A stretch of 64,000 bases of DNA from Paraflavitalea devenefica (GCF_011759375.1 NZ_JAARML010000001.1:62001-126000), one strand, 5' to 3'. Positions 54,555-63,513 are shown, counted from the first letter of the stretch. The notes: generated from the sequence alone by a model not told the origin. Numbers and translations are program-made.

Positions 54555-55607
54555 ATGTCTGTATTAACGGCCGCTTTTTGTGCCAGGACTTCTTTCCTGA
54601 TCCTGTTGTGCGGGTTGCTGGCGGGAAAGACCTCCACCGCACAGGACCTCCATTTCTCTCAATGGTTCAATTCACCGCTGACGACCAACCCCGCCAATAC
54701 CGGTTTTATTCCCGATGCGGATTACCGCATAGGCGCCAATTACCGTAACCAGTGGTCCAACGTAATGTCGGTACCCTATAAAACCTATAGCATCTGGGGC
54801 GATGCCCAGGTATTCCGCGACCGCATTGAAAGCGGCTGGCTGGGATTGGGCGGTGTAATACTGCGTGATGTGGCCGGCTCCAGTCAGCTTACCTCTACCA
54901 AGGTATATGCTTCCGCAGCCTACCACCAGATGATCGGAATAGCCCACCTGTTGTCGGCAGGCTTTAATATCGGCTGGTCGAACAAACGCATTAATACAGC
55001 AGCCCTGAAATTCCCCGATCAGTTTGATGGTAAATTCTTCGATTCCAATTTCCCTTCGGATGGCATCCCGGACGCTACCAATATCAATTATTTTGATGTG
55101 CAGTTTGGTGTGAACTATGCCTATTTCCCTACTGAAAAGATCTATATCAACGGCGGTTTGTCGGCCTGGCATATCAACAGGCCCCGTGAATCGTTCTTCA
55201 ATTCCGACCCTGCAGGATATGACTCCCGCATATCGCCCCGCTATAATGCCTTTGTGAATGCCAGCCTGAAGGTAACGGATGATGTGATCCTCAACCCAAT
55301 GGCCTATTATAGTACACAGGCCAAATCCAATGAGCTGGTGGCGGGCGCCAATGTACAGTACAACCTGGCCAATGCAGGCGAAATGCAACTGTTGGGCGGT
55401 TTATATTACCGGCCAGGCGATGCCTTTGTTCCCATGCTGGGGTTTGAATACAAGAATATCCGGCTGACCTTCACTTATGATGCTACAACTTCTTCTCTCA
55501 AACAATACAATAATAGCCGGGGTGCTTATGAGTTTGCCTTGATGAACAGGGGCTTTTATGATGAATACAACGGAGACAGAAGACAATCGCTGTGTCCAAC
55601 GTTTTAG
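54555..55607 (+). CDS. PorP/SprF family type IX secretion protein
   Basis: An outer-membrane beta-barrel protein (350 aa from the chosen start) of the PorP/SprF family. The mature N-terminus DLHFSQWFNSPLTTNPANTG is the family hallmark; strands such as DYRIGANYRNQW and EKIYINGGLSAWH follow. The start at 54555 gives a normal signal peptide (MSVLTAAFCARTSFLILLCG, cleavage after TAQ); a GTG at 54456 and ATGs at 54492 and 54510 would give an overlong N-terminus. PorP/SprF-like proteins are needed for secretion or anchoring of type B cargo such as SprB, and usually lie beside the cargo gene. Here it is flanked by two cargo genes. Confidence 0.9.
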   Translation: MSVLTAAFCARTSFLILLCGLLAGKTSTAQDLHFSQWFNSPLTTNPANTGFIPDADYRIGANYRNQWSNVMSVPYKTYSIWGDAQVFRDRIESGWLGLGGVILRDVAGSSQLTSTKVYASAAYHQMIGIAHLLSAGFNIGWSNKRINTAALKFPDQFDGKFFDSNFPSDGIPDATNINYFDVQFGVNYAYFPTEKIYINGGLSAWHINRPRESFFNSDPAGYDSRISPRYNAFVNASLKVTDDVILNPMAYYSTQAKSNELVAGANVQYNLANAGEMQLLGGLYYRPGDAFVPMLGFEYKNIRLTFTYDATTSSLKQYNNSRGAYEFALMNRGFYDEYNGDRRQSLCPTF

Positions 55608-55712
55608 GAAAGCATACAGCATTCCGAATCCAGCATAGCATACAGCGGGGGCTGAAACTTAAAACGGGACATAGCGCTTAGCATTGCTATTAGTCAATTT
55701 AAAAGTGAACCC

Positions 55713-58700
55713 TTGAACAGGAGAAACCTCGTAGTTATTCCTATCCTTCTTGCCATGCTGCGGGCGATTGCCCAGGATGGTGCCGCTACTTTTGATTTTA
55801 CAGAAAATAAAGGCCAGTGGGAGAAAAACATCCGGTTCAAAAGCACTTTGTCTACCGGCGCTTTTTTCCTGCAACGAAACGGCTTTACCGTTGCCCAATA
55901 CCATGGAGATGACCTGGAACGCTTTTTTCATACCCACCATTCCACACAACCCACTACCGGGCAAACAAGAATAAGCCGGCCAGACAGGGGACCCCATGGA
56001 AAGCCGCCCGGCCAGGCCGATCCTTCACCCGGCATCGTACGTGCCCATGCCTACCGCGTGGAATTTGCCGGTGCCGATGAGAACAGTATGGTAGTGCCGG
56101 AGAAAGCGGTGGAAACCAATACCAGCTATTTTATCGGTAATGATCCTTCCAAATGGGCTGTCAATGTACCCGTGTACCAGGCCATCGTATACAAGAACAT
56201 CTATCCCAATATCGATATCCGCTATTATTCCGAATACGGCCGGTTGAAGTATGACCTCATCATACACCCCGGCGGCGATGTCAGCAAAATCGCCATGAAA
56301 TATGAAGGGGCTGATAAGCTCTCCGTAAAGAACAATGAACTGATCATTAAAACATCGGTAGGCGACCTGAAAGAGTTATATCCTTATTCTTACACATTCG
56401 ACATGACCAGTGGTAAGAAGGAAGTAACCTGCAATTATGAACTGGTAGATAAGAACACTGTGAAGTTCAGGGTGGCCAATTATTCCAAAACCAGTACGCT
56501 GGTGATTGACCCTACCCTGGTGTGGTGCTCCTTTACCGGCAGCACCGCCGATCAGTATGGTTATACGGCTACACCCGGCCCTGATGGCTCCCTGTATTCG
56601 GGTGGTATCGTATTTGACAGGGGATTTCCTGTTACTGCAGGCGCTTACCAGGTGGATTTCGGGGCAGGCACCGGCTCTTCGGGCGGGAAGCCTGTTGACA
56701 TGGGTATTTTTAAGTTCACGCCCAATGGTCAGCGCGCTTATGCCACTTACCTGGGCGGCAATGGCAATGATTATCCCCACAGTCTCATCTGCGATGCATC
56801 GGGCAACCTGGTGATCATGGGCAAAACATTCTCCACCAATTACCCCGGCACGCTGAAAGGCAGGGGAGGTGGTTCTGATATCGTAGTTACCAAGCTGAAT
56901 GCATCGGGCACCAATATTATTGGTTCGCTGCGGATCGGCGGTACCTCCAACGATGGTGTTAATATCAAGGACCAGTTGGGCGCCGGTATGACGCCTACTG
57001 CTACTTTCCGGTTTTATGGCGATGATTCGCGCAGTGAAGTGATACTGGACAATGAAAACAATATTTATGTAGCGGCCCAAACCCAATCGGCAGGAGCAAC
57101 CGATGGCATGCCGGTCACTACAGGCGTTTTTCAGCCCTCGAACGCCGGCGGACAGGACGGCACCATTATCAAGATCAATCCTAACTGTACGGATATTACC
57201 TGGTGCAGTTACCTGGGGGGGGCTGGTACCGATGGCGCTTTTGTAATAGCGATTAATCCTGCCAATAAAGATATTTATGTAGGCGGCGCTACTACCAGCG
57301 ACCGGTTCCCGCCCGCCAGCAAGCCGGGTGTTTACCAGGCGACCTATAGGGGAGGCATTACGGATGGTTTTGTATCACGCATATCCAATGATGGCACTAC
57401 GCTGATCAATACCACTTATGCAGGCACTCCTTCTTTTGATGCGATCTATGGCCTTAAGTTCGACAGGAATAATATCCCCTATATCATGGGGGTTACCGAA
57501 GGAAGCTGGCCGGTGCAGAATGCCGCCTACAGCAATCCCAATTCAAAACAGTTTATTGCCAAGCTGAAACCAGACCTCTCCGGTTTCATCTATTCCACTG
57601 TTTTTGGCAATGGTTCGGCCCGGCCCAATATGTCGCCGGTAGCATTCCTGGTAGACCGCTGCGAGAATGTATACATCTCCGGCTGGGGTGGCTGGCTGGT
57701 GCCTGTTGCCAATTCCTTTAATATGGATGGCGTTAATAATATGCCCATTACGCCTGATGCCATTAAGAATATAGGTGATAACCGGGACTTTTATTTCATT
57801 GTGATCAAGAGGGATGCCTCAGCATTGTTATATGGTACTTATTTTGGCCAGGATGGCGGCTTTGGCGAGCACGTGGATGGCGGCACCAGCCGGTATGATG
57901 AACAGGGTATTATTTACCAGGCGATTTGCGCCAATTGTACCCAAAGCAGGGACTACCCTATTACCCGGCGTTTTCCCACTACTCCAGGAGTATGGGCCCC
58001 TACCAATGGCAGCAGGGATTGTAACCTCGCAGCCGTGAAGCTGGCTTTCAATTTTGCAGGCGTGGCGGCAGGCCCTAAAGCTTTTTTCAATAACCTGCCC
58101 GATACGGTAGGCTGTGTACCTTTCACCCTTCAGTTCAGGGATACCGTACGCAATGCCAAAAGCTATGAATGGGATTTTGATGGGGATGGCGTTACCGACC
58201 GCACAACGACCAATGTGGAAGAAACGTTTACTTTTAATGCAATTGGCACCTACCGGGTGCGGCTGATCGCGATTGACCCTTCTACCTGTAACCAGCGGGA
58301 TACCGCCTATATTACTATCCGGGTAAGGGATGATCCGGCGGATATTAAATTCACGGCTGAAAAGGATGGCGATTGCGAATCTTTGGCCTTCAATTTTATC
58401 AATCAGTCCACTCCTCCCGTGGGCAAGCCATTTGGCCCCACCAGTTTTGCCTGGGATTTTGGTGATGGCACGCCCATCACGCCTACCGGGACTGCTACAG
58501 TGAAGCATAATTTTACAGCACCGGGCACTTACAATATCAGGTTGATCCTACTGGATACCAATTATTGCAATACCGGCGACTGGGTGCCGCTGAAGCTGGG
58601 CGTGGTGGCCAATGTAGAAGCACGGGTGGAAACACCCTTAATGGGCTGTGCCCCCTATAATGCATTTTTCAACAATACCTCGTTGGGCGGGCACGATTAT

Positions 58701-59378
58701 TTCTGGGATTTCGGTGATGGCAATACCTCCACAGAAATGAGTCCCACTCACCTGTACAACAATATCGGCACTTACAATATCAGGCTGATCGTAACAGATA
58801 GCAACACCTGTAACAAAGTGGATACCCTGGATTTCATTTTAACGGTGAATACCAAACCAACAGCCGCCTTCAGCATCACCCCCACCGTACCGGAAGTAAA
58901 TAAACCCACTACTTTCCTGAACCAGTCTATCGGCGGTAACCGGTATAAATGGTTGTTTGGCGATGGGGACAGCACGGTCACCAACACCATGCAAAATGTA
59001 CAGCACCAATACAATGCTACCGGCGACTATACAGCTTACCTGATCACGTTTAACGAATTCGGTTGTACGGATACAGCCGATCATACGGTGAGCGCCTTGA
59101 TTGATCCCCTGCTGGATGTGCCCAATGCCTTTACACCGGGCAGAGGCAACAGGGCCAGCATTGTGAAAGTAGCAGGATTTGGTATTGAGAAGATGACCTG
59201 GCGGATTTATAACCGCTGGGGACAAAAGGTATTTGAAACCACCAACCGGAATACCGGCTGGGATGGCACTTTCCAGGGTAAGCTGCAACCCATGGATGTA
59301 TATACGTATACCCTGGATGTGGTGTTTACAGACGGCAGGCCATTGCGGAAAACAGGTGATATTACACTAATAAGGTAA
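55713..59378 (+). CDS. T9SS type B cargo protein with SBBP-like propeller and PKD domains (copy 2)
   Basis: A 1221-aa paralogue of the protein at 50741, with the same architecture: TTG start, signal peptide (NRRNLVVIPILLAMLRAIAQ), DUF7948-like domain (FDFTENKGQWEKNIRF), SBBP-like repeats, four PKD domains and an almost identical type B sorting domain. N-terminal, PKD and C-terminal parts are nearly identical to copy 1, whereas the propeller and the third of the protein around 300-420 vary more. Some DNA segments are identical, including a 102-base run (58179-58280 and 53186-53287). The different propeller loops suggest diverged binding faces on a common scaffold. Confidence 0.9.
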   Translation: MNRRNLVVIPILLAMLRAIAQDGAATFDFTENKGQWEKNIRFKSTLSTGAFFLQRNGFTVAQYHGDDLERFFHTHHSTQPTTGQTRISRPDRGPHGKPPGQADPSPGIVRAHAYRVEFAGADENSMVVPEKAVETNTSYFIGNDPSKWAVNVPVYQAIVYKNIYPNIDIRYYSEYGRLKYDLIIHPGGDVSKIAMKYEGADKLSVKNNELIIKTSVGDLKELYPYSYTFDMTSGKKEVTCNYELVDKNTVKFRVANYSKTSTLVIDPTLVWCSFTGSTADQYGYTATPGPDGSLYSGGIVFDRGFPVTAGAYQVDFGAGTGSSGGKPVDMGIFKFTPNGQRAYATYLGGNGNDYPHSLICDASGNLVIMGKTFSTNYPGTLKGRGGGSDIVVTKLNASGTNIIGSLRIGGTSNDGVNIKDQLGAGMTPTATFRFYGDDSRSEVILDNENNIYVAAQTQSAGATDGMPVTTGVFQPSNAGGQDGTIIKINPNCTDITWCSYLGGAGTDGAFVIAINPANKDIYVGGATTSDRFPPASKPGVYQATYRGGITDGFVSRISNDGTTLINTTYAGTPSFDAIYGLKFDRNNIPYIMGVTEGSWPVQNAAYSNPNSKQFIAKLKPDLSGFIYSTVFGNGSARPNMSPVAFLVDRCENVYISGWGGWLVPVANSFNMDGVNNMPITPDAIKNIGDNRDFYFIVIKRDASALLYGTYFGQDGGFGEHVDGGTSRYDEQGIIYQAICANCTQSRDYPITRRFPTTPGVWAPTNGSRDCNLAAVKLAFNFAGVAAGPKAFFNNLPDTVGCVPFTLQFRDTVRNAKSYEWDFDGDGVTDRTTTNVEETFTFNAIGTYRVRLIAIDPSTCNQRDTAYITIRVRDDPADIKFTAEKDGDCESLAFNFINQSTPPVGKPFGPTSFAWDFGDGTPITPTGTATVKHNFTAPGTYNIRLILLDTNYCNTGDWVPLKLGVVANVEARVETPLMGCAPYNAFFNNTSLGGHDYFWDFGDGNTSTEMSPTHLYNNIGTYNIRLIVTDSNTCNKVDTLDFILTVNTKPTAAFSITPTVPEVNKPTTFLNQSIGGNRYKWLFGDGDSTVTNTMQNVQHQYNATGDYTAYLITFNEFGCTDTADHTVSALIDPLLDVPNAFTPGRGNRASIVKVAGFGIEKMTWRIYNRWGQKVFETTNRNTGWDGTFQGKLQPMDVYTYTLDVVFTDGRPLRKTGDITLIR

Positions 59379-59451
59379 GAATACGGGCGTTTTGATTAAT
59401 GGTAGTTCACCCAGGCACTATTTTGGTTATTTTGTAATAAATAACCTGCTC

Positions 59452-60816
59452 ATGAAAGTATTACTGCCTATCCTGCTGGTGATATCCACGCTGTCCCTGC
59501 TGGCACAGGACCTGCCGGATTCCAGGAAACAGGAAATTGTTATCCGCAATGTGAATGTGATCCCTATGGACAGGGAGCAGGTATTGCCCAACCAGGTGGT
59601 GATCATAAAGGATGGCAGGATCTCACTGATCGGTGATGCCCGTACCGTAAAATATGGCGCCGGCGCCCTGGTGATTGATGGTACCGGTAAATACCTGATG
59701 CCGGGCCTTGCAGAGATGCATGCCCATGTACCTCCCATAGACAATATTGAGCCCATGAAGGAAGTAGTATTGCTGTTTGCCCTGAAAGGCGTCACCACCA
59801 TCCGGGGTATGCTGGGCCATCCAAGACACCTTGAGCTGCGCAGCAAGCTGCAATCCGGCGAGATCATTGGCCCCCGCCTGTATACCTCCGGCCCTTCCAT
59901 CAATGGCCAGACAGCCAATACAGCAGCCACTGCCGAAAAGATGGTAAGGGACCAGAAAGCCGCAGGCTATGATTTCCTGAAACTACATCCGGGCCTTACG
60001 GTAGATAACTTCAATGTGATTGTGAAAACGGCGAAGGAAGTGCAGATCCCCTTTGCCGGGCATGTATCGTATGCAGTAGGTGTGTGGCGGGCTATAGACG
60101 CCGGTTATGCTTCCATTGACCATATGGATGGGTTTGTAGAGAGCCTGATACCCGGTATAGAAAGTATGACCGAGCAGCAGGTAGGTCTTTTCGCTGTGTT
60201 TACCGGGCACCAGGCAGATACCACCCGTATACCCAAACTGGTGAATGCCCTGCGGGATAAGCATATCTGGGTAGCGCCTACGCAGGCGCTGGCGGAAAGG
60301 TGGTTGTCGCCGGAGAAAACACCGGAAGCCCTGAGCCAGGAACCGGAAATGATCTATATGGCGCCCAATACCCTGAACGGATGGGTGAATACAAAAAAGA
60401 GCTTAATGAGCAATCCCAACTATAACCCGGCCAACGTACAGCGGTATGTGGAGGTACGCAGGAAACTGATCAAAGCCTGCCAAAAAGCAGGCGTAGGGAT
60501 CTTGCTGGGCTCGGATGCCCCACAGGTATTTGATGTACCGGGATTCTCCCTGCACCATGAGCTGACCTATATGGTAAAGGCAGGCCTTACTCCTTACGAG
60601 GCGTTGCGCACCGGTACCGTGAATCCTGCCACTTTCTTTAAGCGGGATGATGCAGGAGTGATCAAGCCGGGAGCAGTGGCTGATCTTGTATTAGTGAATG
60701 GTAATCCGCTACAGGATATCAATGCCGTCAAAAACATTGAAGGCGTATCGCTGGCAGGCAGGTGGCTGTCCAGGGAATATATTGAACAGGAGTTAAAGAA
60801 GCTGGAGAAAAAATAA
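59452..60816 (+). CDS. secreted metal-dependent amidohydrolase
   Basis: A 454-aa exported enzyme of the amidohydrolase superfamily. Signal peptide at 1-19 (MKVLLPILLVISTLSLLAQ). Metal ligands: His90 and His92 in MPGLAEMHAHVP, then GHVSYAVG and IDHMDGF histidines, and the Asp of LLGSDAPQVFDVPG. The C-terminus GAVADLVLVNGNPLQDI is the usual imidazolonepropionase/dipeptidase-like composite domain end. Closest in pattern to imidazolonepropionase-like and Xaa-Pro dipeptidase-type hydrolases; substrate unknown. A TTG 60 bases upstream would add 20 residues before the signal peptide and is rejected. Convergent with the aldo/keto reductase gene 3 bases away. Confidence 0.88.
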   Translation: MKVLLPILLVISTLSLLAQDLPDSRKQEIVIRNVNVIPMDREQVLPNQVVIIKDGRISLIGDARTVKYGAGALVIDGTGKYLMPGLAEMHAHVPPIDNIEPMKEVVLLFALKGVTTIRGMLGHPRHLELRSKLQSGEIIGPRLYTSGPSINGQTANTAATAEKMVRDQKAAGYDFLKLHPGLTVDNFNVIVKTAKEVQIPFAGHVSYAVGVWRAIDAGYASIDHMDGFVESLIPGIESMTEQQVGLFAVFTGHQADTTRIPKLVNALRDKHIWVAPTQALAERWLSPEKTPEALSQEPEMIYMAPNTLNGWVNTKKSLMSNPNYNPANVQRYVEVRRKLIKACQKAGVGILLGSDAPQVFDVPGFSLHHELTYMVKAGLTPYEALRTGTVNPATFFKRDDAGVIKPGAVADLVLVNGNPLQDINAVKNIEGVSLAGRWLSREYIEQELKKLEKK

Positions 60817-60819
60817 CAG

Positions 60820-61716
60820 CTACCGGTGCTGATCATAATAGTTGACAGGAATGGATTGCCGCAGCAGTTCTGATTCTTCCTCAGATAGTATCGGTGAATC
60901 AATTGTTTTTACAGCCTCGTCCAGTTGTTCTTTCGTACGTATGCCCACAATGGCCGATGTAACAGCCCGGTGTTGCAATACAAACCGTAGTGCCACCTGT
61001 GTAGCGTCCCGCAAATCATTGGTAAGCGATTGAACAGCTTTGGCAGCCTGCGCCACCTCTTCTTTTGTATAATTCAGGTAAGCCGTTGCCGGTTTATTGA
61101 TCAGTAATCCTTTTGCCACACTTCCCCGTGTGATCACACCAATATTGTGTTGCTTTAATAAAGGCAGGCAGGTTTCTTCGGGCCGCCTGTCGAGCAGGCT
61201 GTACTGCATCATGACACTGGCTATTTTGGAATGCTGTACATATTCCCGTATTACATTAGGTCTGATGGAAGAGATGCCATAGTAGCGGATCTTTCCCTGC
61301 TGCTGTAACAATTCAAAGGCTTCGATGGTTTCTGCTATCGGATCATCCATGGTGCCGCCATGAAGCTGGTAAAGATCTATATAATCAGTGCCCAGTCTTT
61401 TTAAACTTTCTTCCACGGCCGACAGGATGTATTCCTTGCGCGGGTTCCAGTCAAAACCATTGCCATCTGCCCTTAATTGATTCCCTGCTTTGGTAGCGAT
61501 CAGCACTTCCTGCCTTTTGCCCGCAATGGCTTTGCCCAACATGATCTCATTACGTCCCTGCTGGTAGATATCAGCCGTATCGAACAGGTTGATGCCTGCC
61601 CCCATTGCCTGGTGAATGAGTTGTTCATTAGCTGCATAGTCTTCTCCCAGCGACATACAACCAAACCCGATGGCACTGACCTCCAGTGTAGACTGACCTA
61701 ATATATGATAGTTCAT
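60820..61716 (-). CDS. aldo/keto reductase
   Basis: A 298-aa NADPH-dependent oxidoreductase with the AKR (beta/alpha)8 barrel. The catalytic tetrad is visible: Asp46 in NLFDTADIY, Tyr51, Lys76 in LIATKAG and His119 in DLYQLHGG. Cofactor-site segments GVITRGSVAKGLL and VGIRTKEQLDEAV are present. The physiological substrate is unknown. A perfect 16-bp palindrome begins 10 bases upstream of the ATG and is a likely operator. Confidence 0.92.
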   Translation of the reverse strand: MNYHILGQSTLEVSAIGFGCMSLGEDYAANEQLIHQAMGAGINLFDTADIYQQGRNEIMLGKAIAGKRQEVLIATKAGNQLRADGNGFDWNPRKEYILSAVEESLKRLGTDYIDLYQLHGGTMDDPIAETIEAFELLQQQGKIRYYGISSIRPNVIREYVQHSKIASVMMQYSLLDRRPEETCLPLLKQHNIGVITRGSVAKGLLINKPATAYLNYTKEEVAQAAKAVQSLTNDLRDATQVALRFVLQHRAVTSAIVGIRTKEQLDEAVKTIDSPILSEEESELLRQSIPVNYYDQHR

Positions 61717-61725
61717 AGTATAAAA

Positions 61726-61741
61726 GTTAAAGCGCTTTAAC
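61726..61741. promoter_or_regulatory. perfect 16-bp palindrome before the aldo/keto reductase gene
   Basis: GTTAAAGCGCTTTAAC is fully self-complementary, with a central CG-containing core like LacI-family operators. It lies 10-25 bases before the reductase start codon. No LacI-type gene is in the window. Confidence 0.7.
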
Positions 61742-61846
61742 GGTTGAATAACGCCCTATTATGATTTCTTTAATAAACTTCTTCCCGTTTGCCGGTCTAT
61801 GTATTAAAGCAGTTCACAATTACCAAATCATTTAAATAATAAAATT

Positions 61847-62026
61847 ATGAAAACGATCTTAACATTCCTGATGCCGCTCATTGCCATTATTGCCGGTGTA
61901 GCCAGCTTTCATCTTTTTACCAATTCGCACTATTATTTATCTGCCATATTCACCGTAGCAGCTTATTTATCTGCCAGTGCCTGGGTATACCTGCTGAGCA
62001 GCAAAACCAAGGTGGCATTGCCTTAA
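61847..62026 (+). CDS. 59-aa small membrane protein
   Basis: Encodes 59 aa beginning MKTILTFLMPLIAIIAGVAS and ending SSKTKVALP. Two hydrophobic segments (about 4-24 and 30-50) separated by HLFTNSHYY suggest a two-helix membrane protein. The ATG follows an AT-rich leader, and a strong intrinsic terminator stands 49 bases after the stop, so it looks like an independent transcription unit. I do not recognise it. Function unknown. Confidence 0.6.
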   Translation: MKTILTFLMPLIAIIAGVASFHLFTNSHYYLSAIFTVAAYLSASAWVYLLSSKTKVALP

Positions 62027-62074
62027 TCTGATTGTTTTTACAGGGTTTACATAGGGTTTATTTCAGGTGTTATT

Positions 62075-62110
62075 CATCGGGGTACTTACACAGTATCCCG
62101 ATGTTTTTTT
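62075..62110 (+). terminator. intrinsic terminator after the small membrane protein gene
   Basis: An 11-bp stem (CATCGGGGTAC / GTATCCCGATG, one G-T pair), a 7-nt loop and seven T. The VOC gene starts 13 bases after the T-run. Confidence 0.93.
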
Positions 62111-62123
62111 AGTATATTGAGGC

Positions 62124-62582
62124 ATGAAAAAGATCATTATTAACAGCCTCCTTGCCTGCTTTGTGCTGACGGCTATTCCTGTTACGATACTTGCACAGTC
62201 TCAAAAACCCACCCTGAACCATATTGCACTCTCCGTAAAGAACCTGGCTAAAAGCACGGCCTTTTACAGTAAGATCATACAGCTTGATACCATTCCTGAA
62301 CCTTTTCATGATGGCAGGCATACCTGGTTCAGCATTGCCAGCAATAGCCACCTGCACCTCATAGAATACCCTGACCCGATCATTGTACCGGGCAAGGGCA
62401 CCCATTTGTGCTTCCGCGTTCCCTCCATAGAGGATTTTATCCAGCGCCTGGAAAAGAACAATATCCCCTACTCGAACTGGCAGGGAGAGAATAAGGCAGT
62501 CACGACCAGGGTGGATGGCGTGAAGCAGCTTTACCTGCAGGATCCGGATGGATACTGGATTGAGATTAACAATGATAAGTAA
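62124..62582 (+). CDS. exported VOC family protein
   Basis: A 152-aa protein with a signal peptide (MKKIIINSLLACFVLTAIPV, cleavage near LAQ at 25) and one VOC (glyoxalase/dioxygenase/bleomycin-resistance) domain: LNHIALSVKNLAKSTAFYSK, the metal-binding His in LNHIAL, HLIEYPDP, HLCFRVPSIEDF, and the final LQDPDGYWIEINND with Glu. The ligands His-Glu fit the fold, but the reaction is unknown. Export to the periplasm is unusual for this mostly cytoplasmic family. It starts 13 bases after the terminator. Confidence 0.87.
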   Translation: MKKIIINSLLACFVLTAIPVTILAQSQKPTLNHIALSVKNLAKSTAFYSKIIQLDTIPEPFHDGRHTWFSIASNSHLHLIEYPDPIIVPGKGTHLCFRVPSIEDFIQRLEKNNIPYSNWQGENKAVTTRVDGVKQLYLQDPDGYWIEINNDK

Positions 62583-62616
62583 ACGATTGTGAATGAAGCT
62601 TCGGCAAGTCCCTTTA

Positions 62617-62662
62617 GACCTGACAGGTTTCGTTTGCAACGAATAAAGAAACCTGTCAGGTC
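62617..62662. repeat. 15-bp inverted repeat with a third partial copy
   Basis: GACCTGACAGGTTTC (62617-62631) and its exact reverse complement GAAACCTGTCAGGTC (62648-62662) flank 16 bases. A related GCCTGACAGATTTG occurs at 62711. The core CCTGACAGG is itself nearly palindromic. It lies in the 253-base gap between the VOC and NUMOD4 genes, which otherwise holds nothing I can identify. Confidence 0.85.
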
Positions 62663-62835
62663 AGACACACTGCGGTGAAATACTACAGGTTTCCACGCAT
62701 ACGCCAGGAAGCCTGACAGATTTGATTTAAGACAAAAAAACACCTGCCGCCAAAAATCAGTAATACTACGGAATGTTACGCGCCATGTTGCCGGTAAATT
62801 GGGTTGACTGTTTACTTAAACCTAAGCTACTGACT

Positions 62836-63513
62836 ATGACCGACAAACATTATCCTTACGAGAATAAGTCTATTAAAAACATCCGGAACGAAGTATGGAA
62901 AGATATTCCAGGATTTGAAGGTATTTACCAGGCCTCTAATTTTGGCCGCATCAAATCGCTGGACCGCACGATACAACATGCCCGCCTGGGGCGACAATTT
63001 GTAGAAGGCCGCATCTTAAGCCAGTCCATTGCCGAGAACCACAATATCAAGACCGGTGAACCCATGATTGACCTGCGGGTATCCCTGAGCATGGACGGCG
63101 TACAACATTATTTTAATACCAGGCGCCTGATCTATATCACCTTTGTCAATAAGAAGATCAATTACCAGAAGGACGGCCTGTATGTTATTAATAAAGACGG
63201 CAACGGCTATAATAACAAAGTATCGAATCTGCAGCTGGTAACGAAAAGCGAGAAGCAAAAACGGGTATTCACGCGCGACCGGCAGGATAGTTATCTTAAA
63301 ATAGCCGACCGCTCCAAGTGGCCCAAAACTTACGGTGGCTATACCCGCCGCAAGCCCATCAAGCAATACCACCGCGGCAGACTGATTGCCAAATATGAAA
63401 GTGTAAGTGAAGCCTCCCGCCAGACCGGTATCGGTGAAAAAGAAATTATACAGGTAGCGAAAGGCCTCTACTCACAATGGAATGGGTATAAGTGGAAGTA
63501 TGTGAACCCTTAG
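62836..63513 (+). CDS. NUMOD4/HNH-like domain protein (degenerate HNH)
   Basis: A 225-aa protein from the chosen ATG (MTDKHYPYENKS); a start at 62773 would add 21 residues. The N-terminal NUMOD4 domain is clear (EVWKDIPGFEGIYQASNFGR, then IKSLDR). A stretch matching HNH_3 follows, but the HNH His is not where expected: VINKDGNGYNNKVSNLQLVT replaces the usual VNHIDGNKxNNxxxNLxWVT. The C-terminus (KYESVSEASRQTGIGEKEI and QWNGYKWKY) is like a NUMOD1 DNA-binding module. Such proteins are intron- or phage-borne homing endonucleases or free-standing relatives; this one may bind DNA without cutting. No intron or phage context is visible. It overlaps the convergent phytase gene by 4 bases. Confidence 0.78.
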   Translation: MTDKHYPYENKSIKNIRNEVWKDIPGFEGIYQASNFGRIKSLDRTIQHARLGRQFVEGRILSQSIAENHNIKTGEPMIDLRVSLSMDGVQHYFNTRRLIYITFVNKKINYQKDGLYVINKDGNGYNNKVSNLQLVTKSEKQKRVFTRDRQDSYLKIADRSKWPKTYGGYTRRKPIKQYHRGRLIAKYESVSEASRQTGIGEKEIIQVAKGLYSQWNGYKWKYVNP

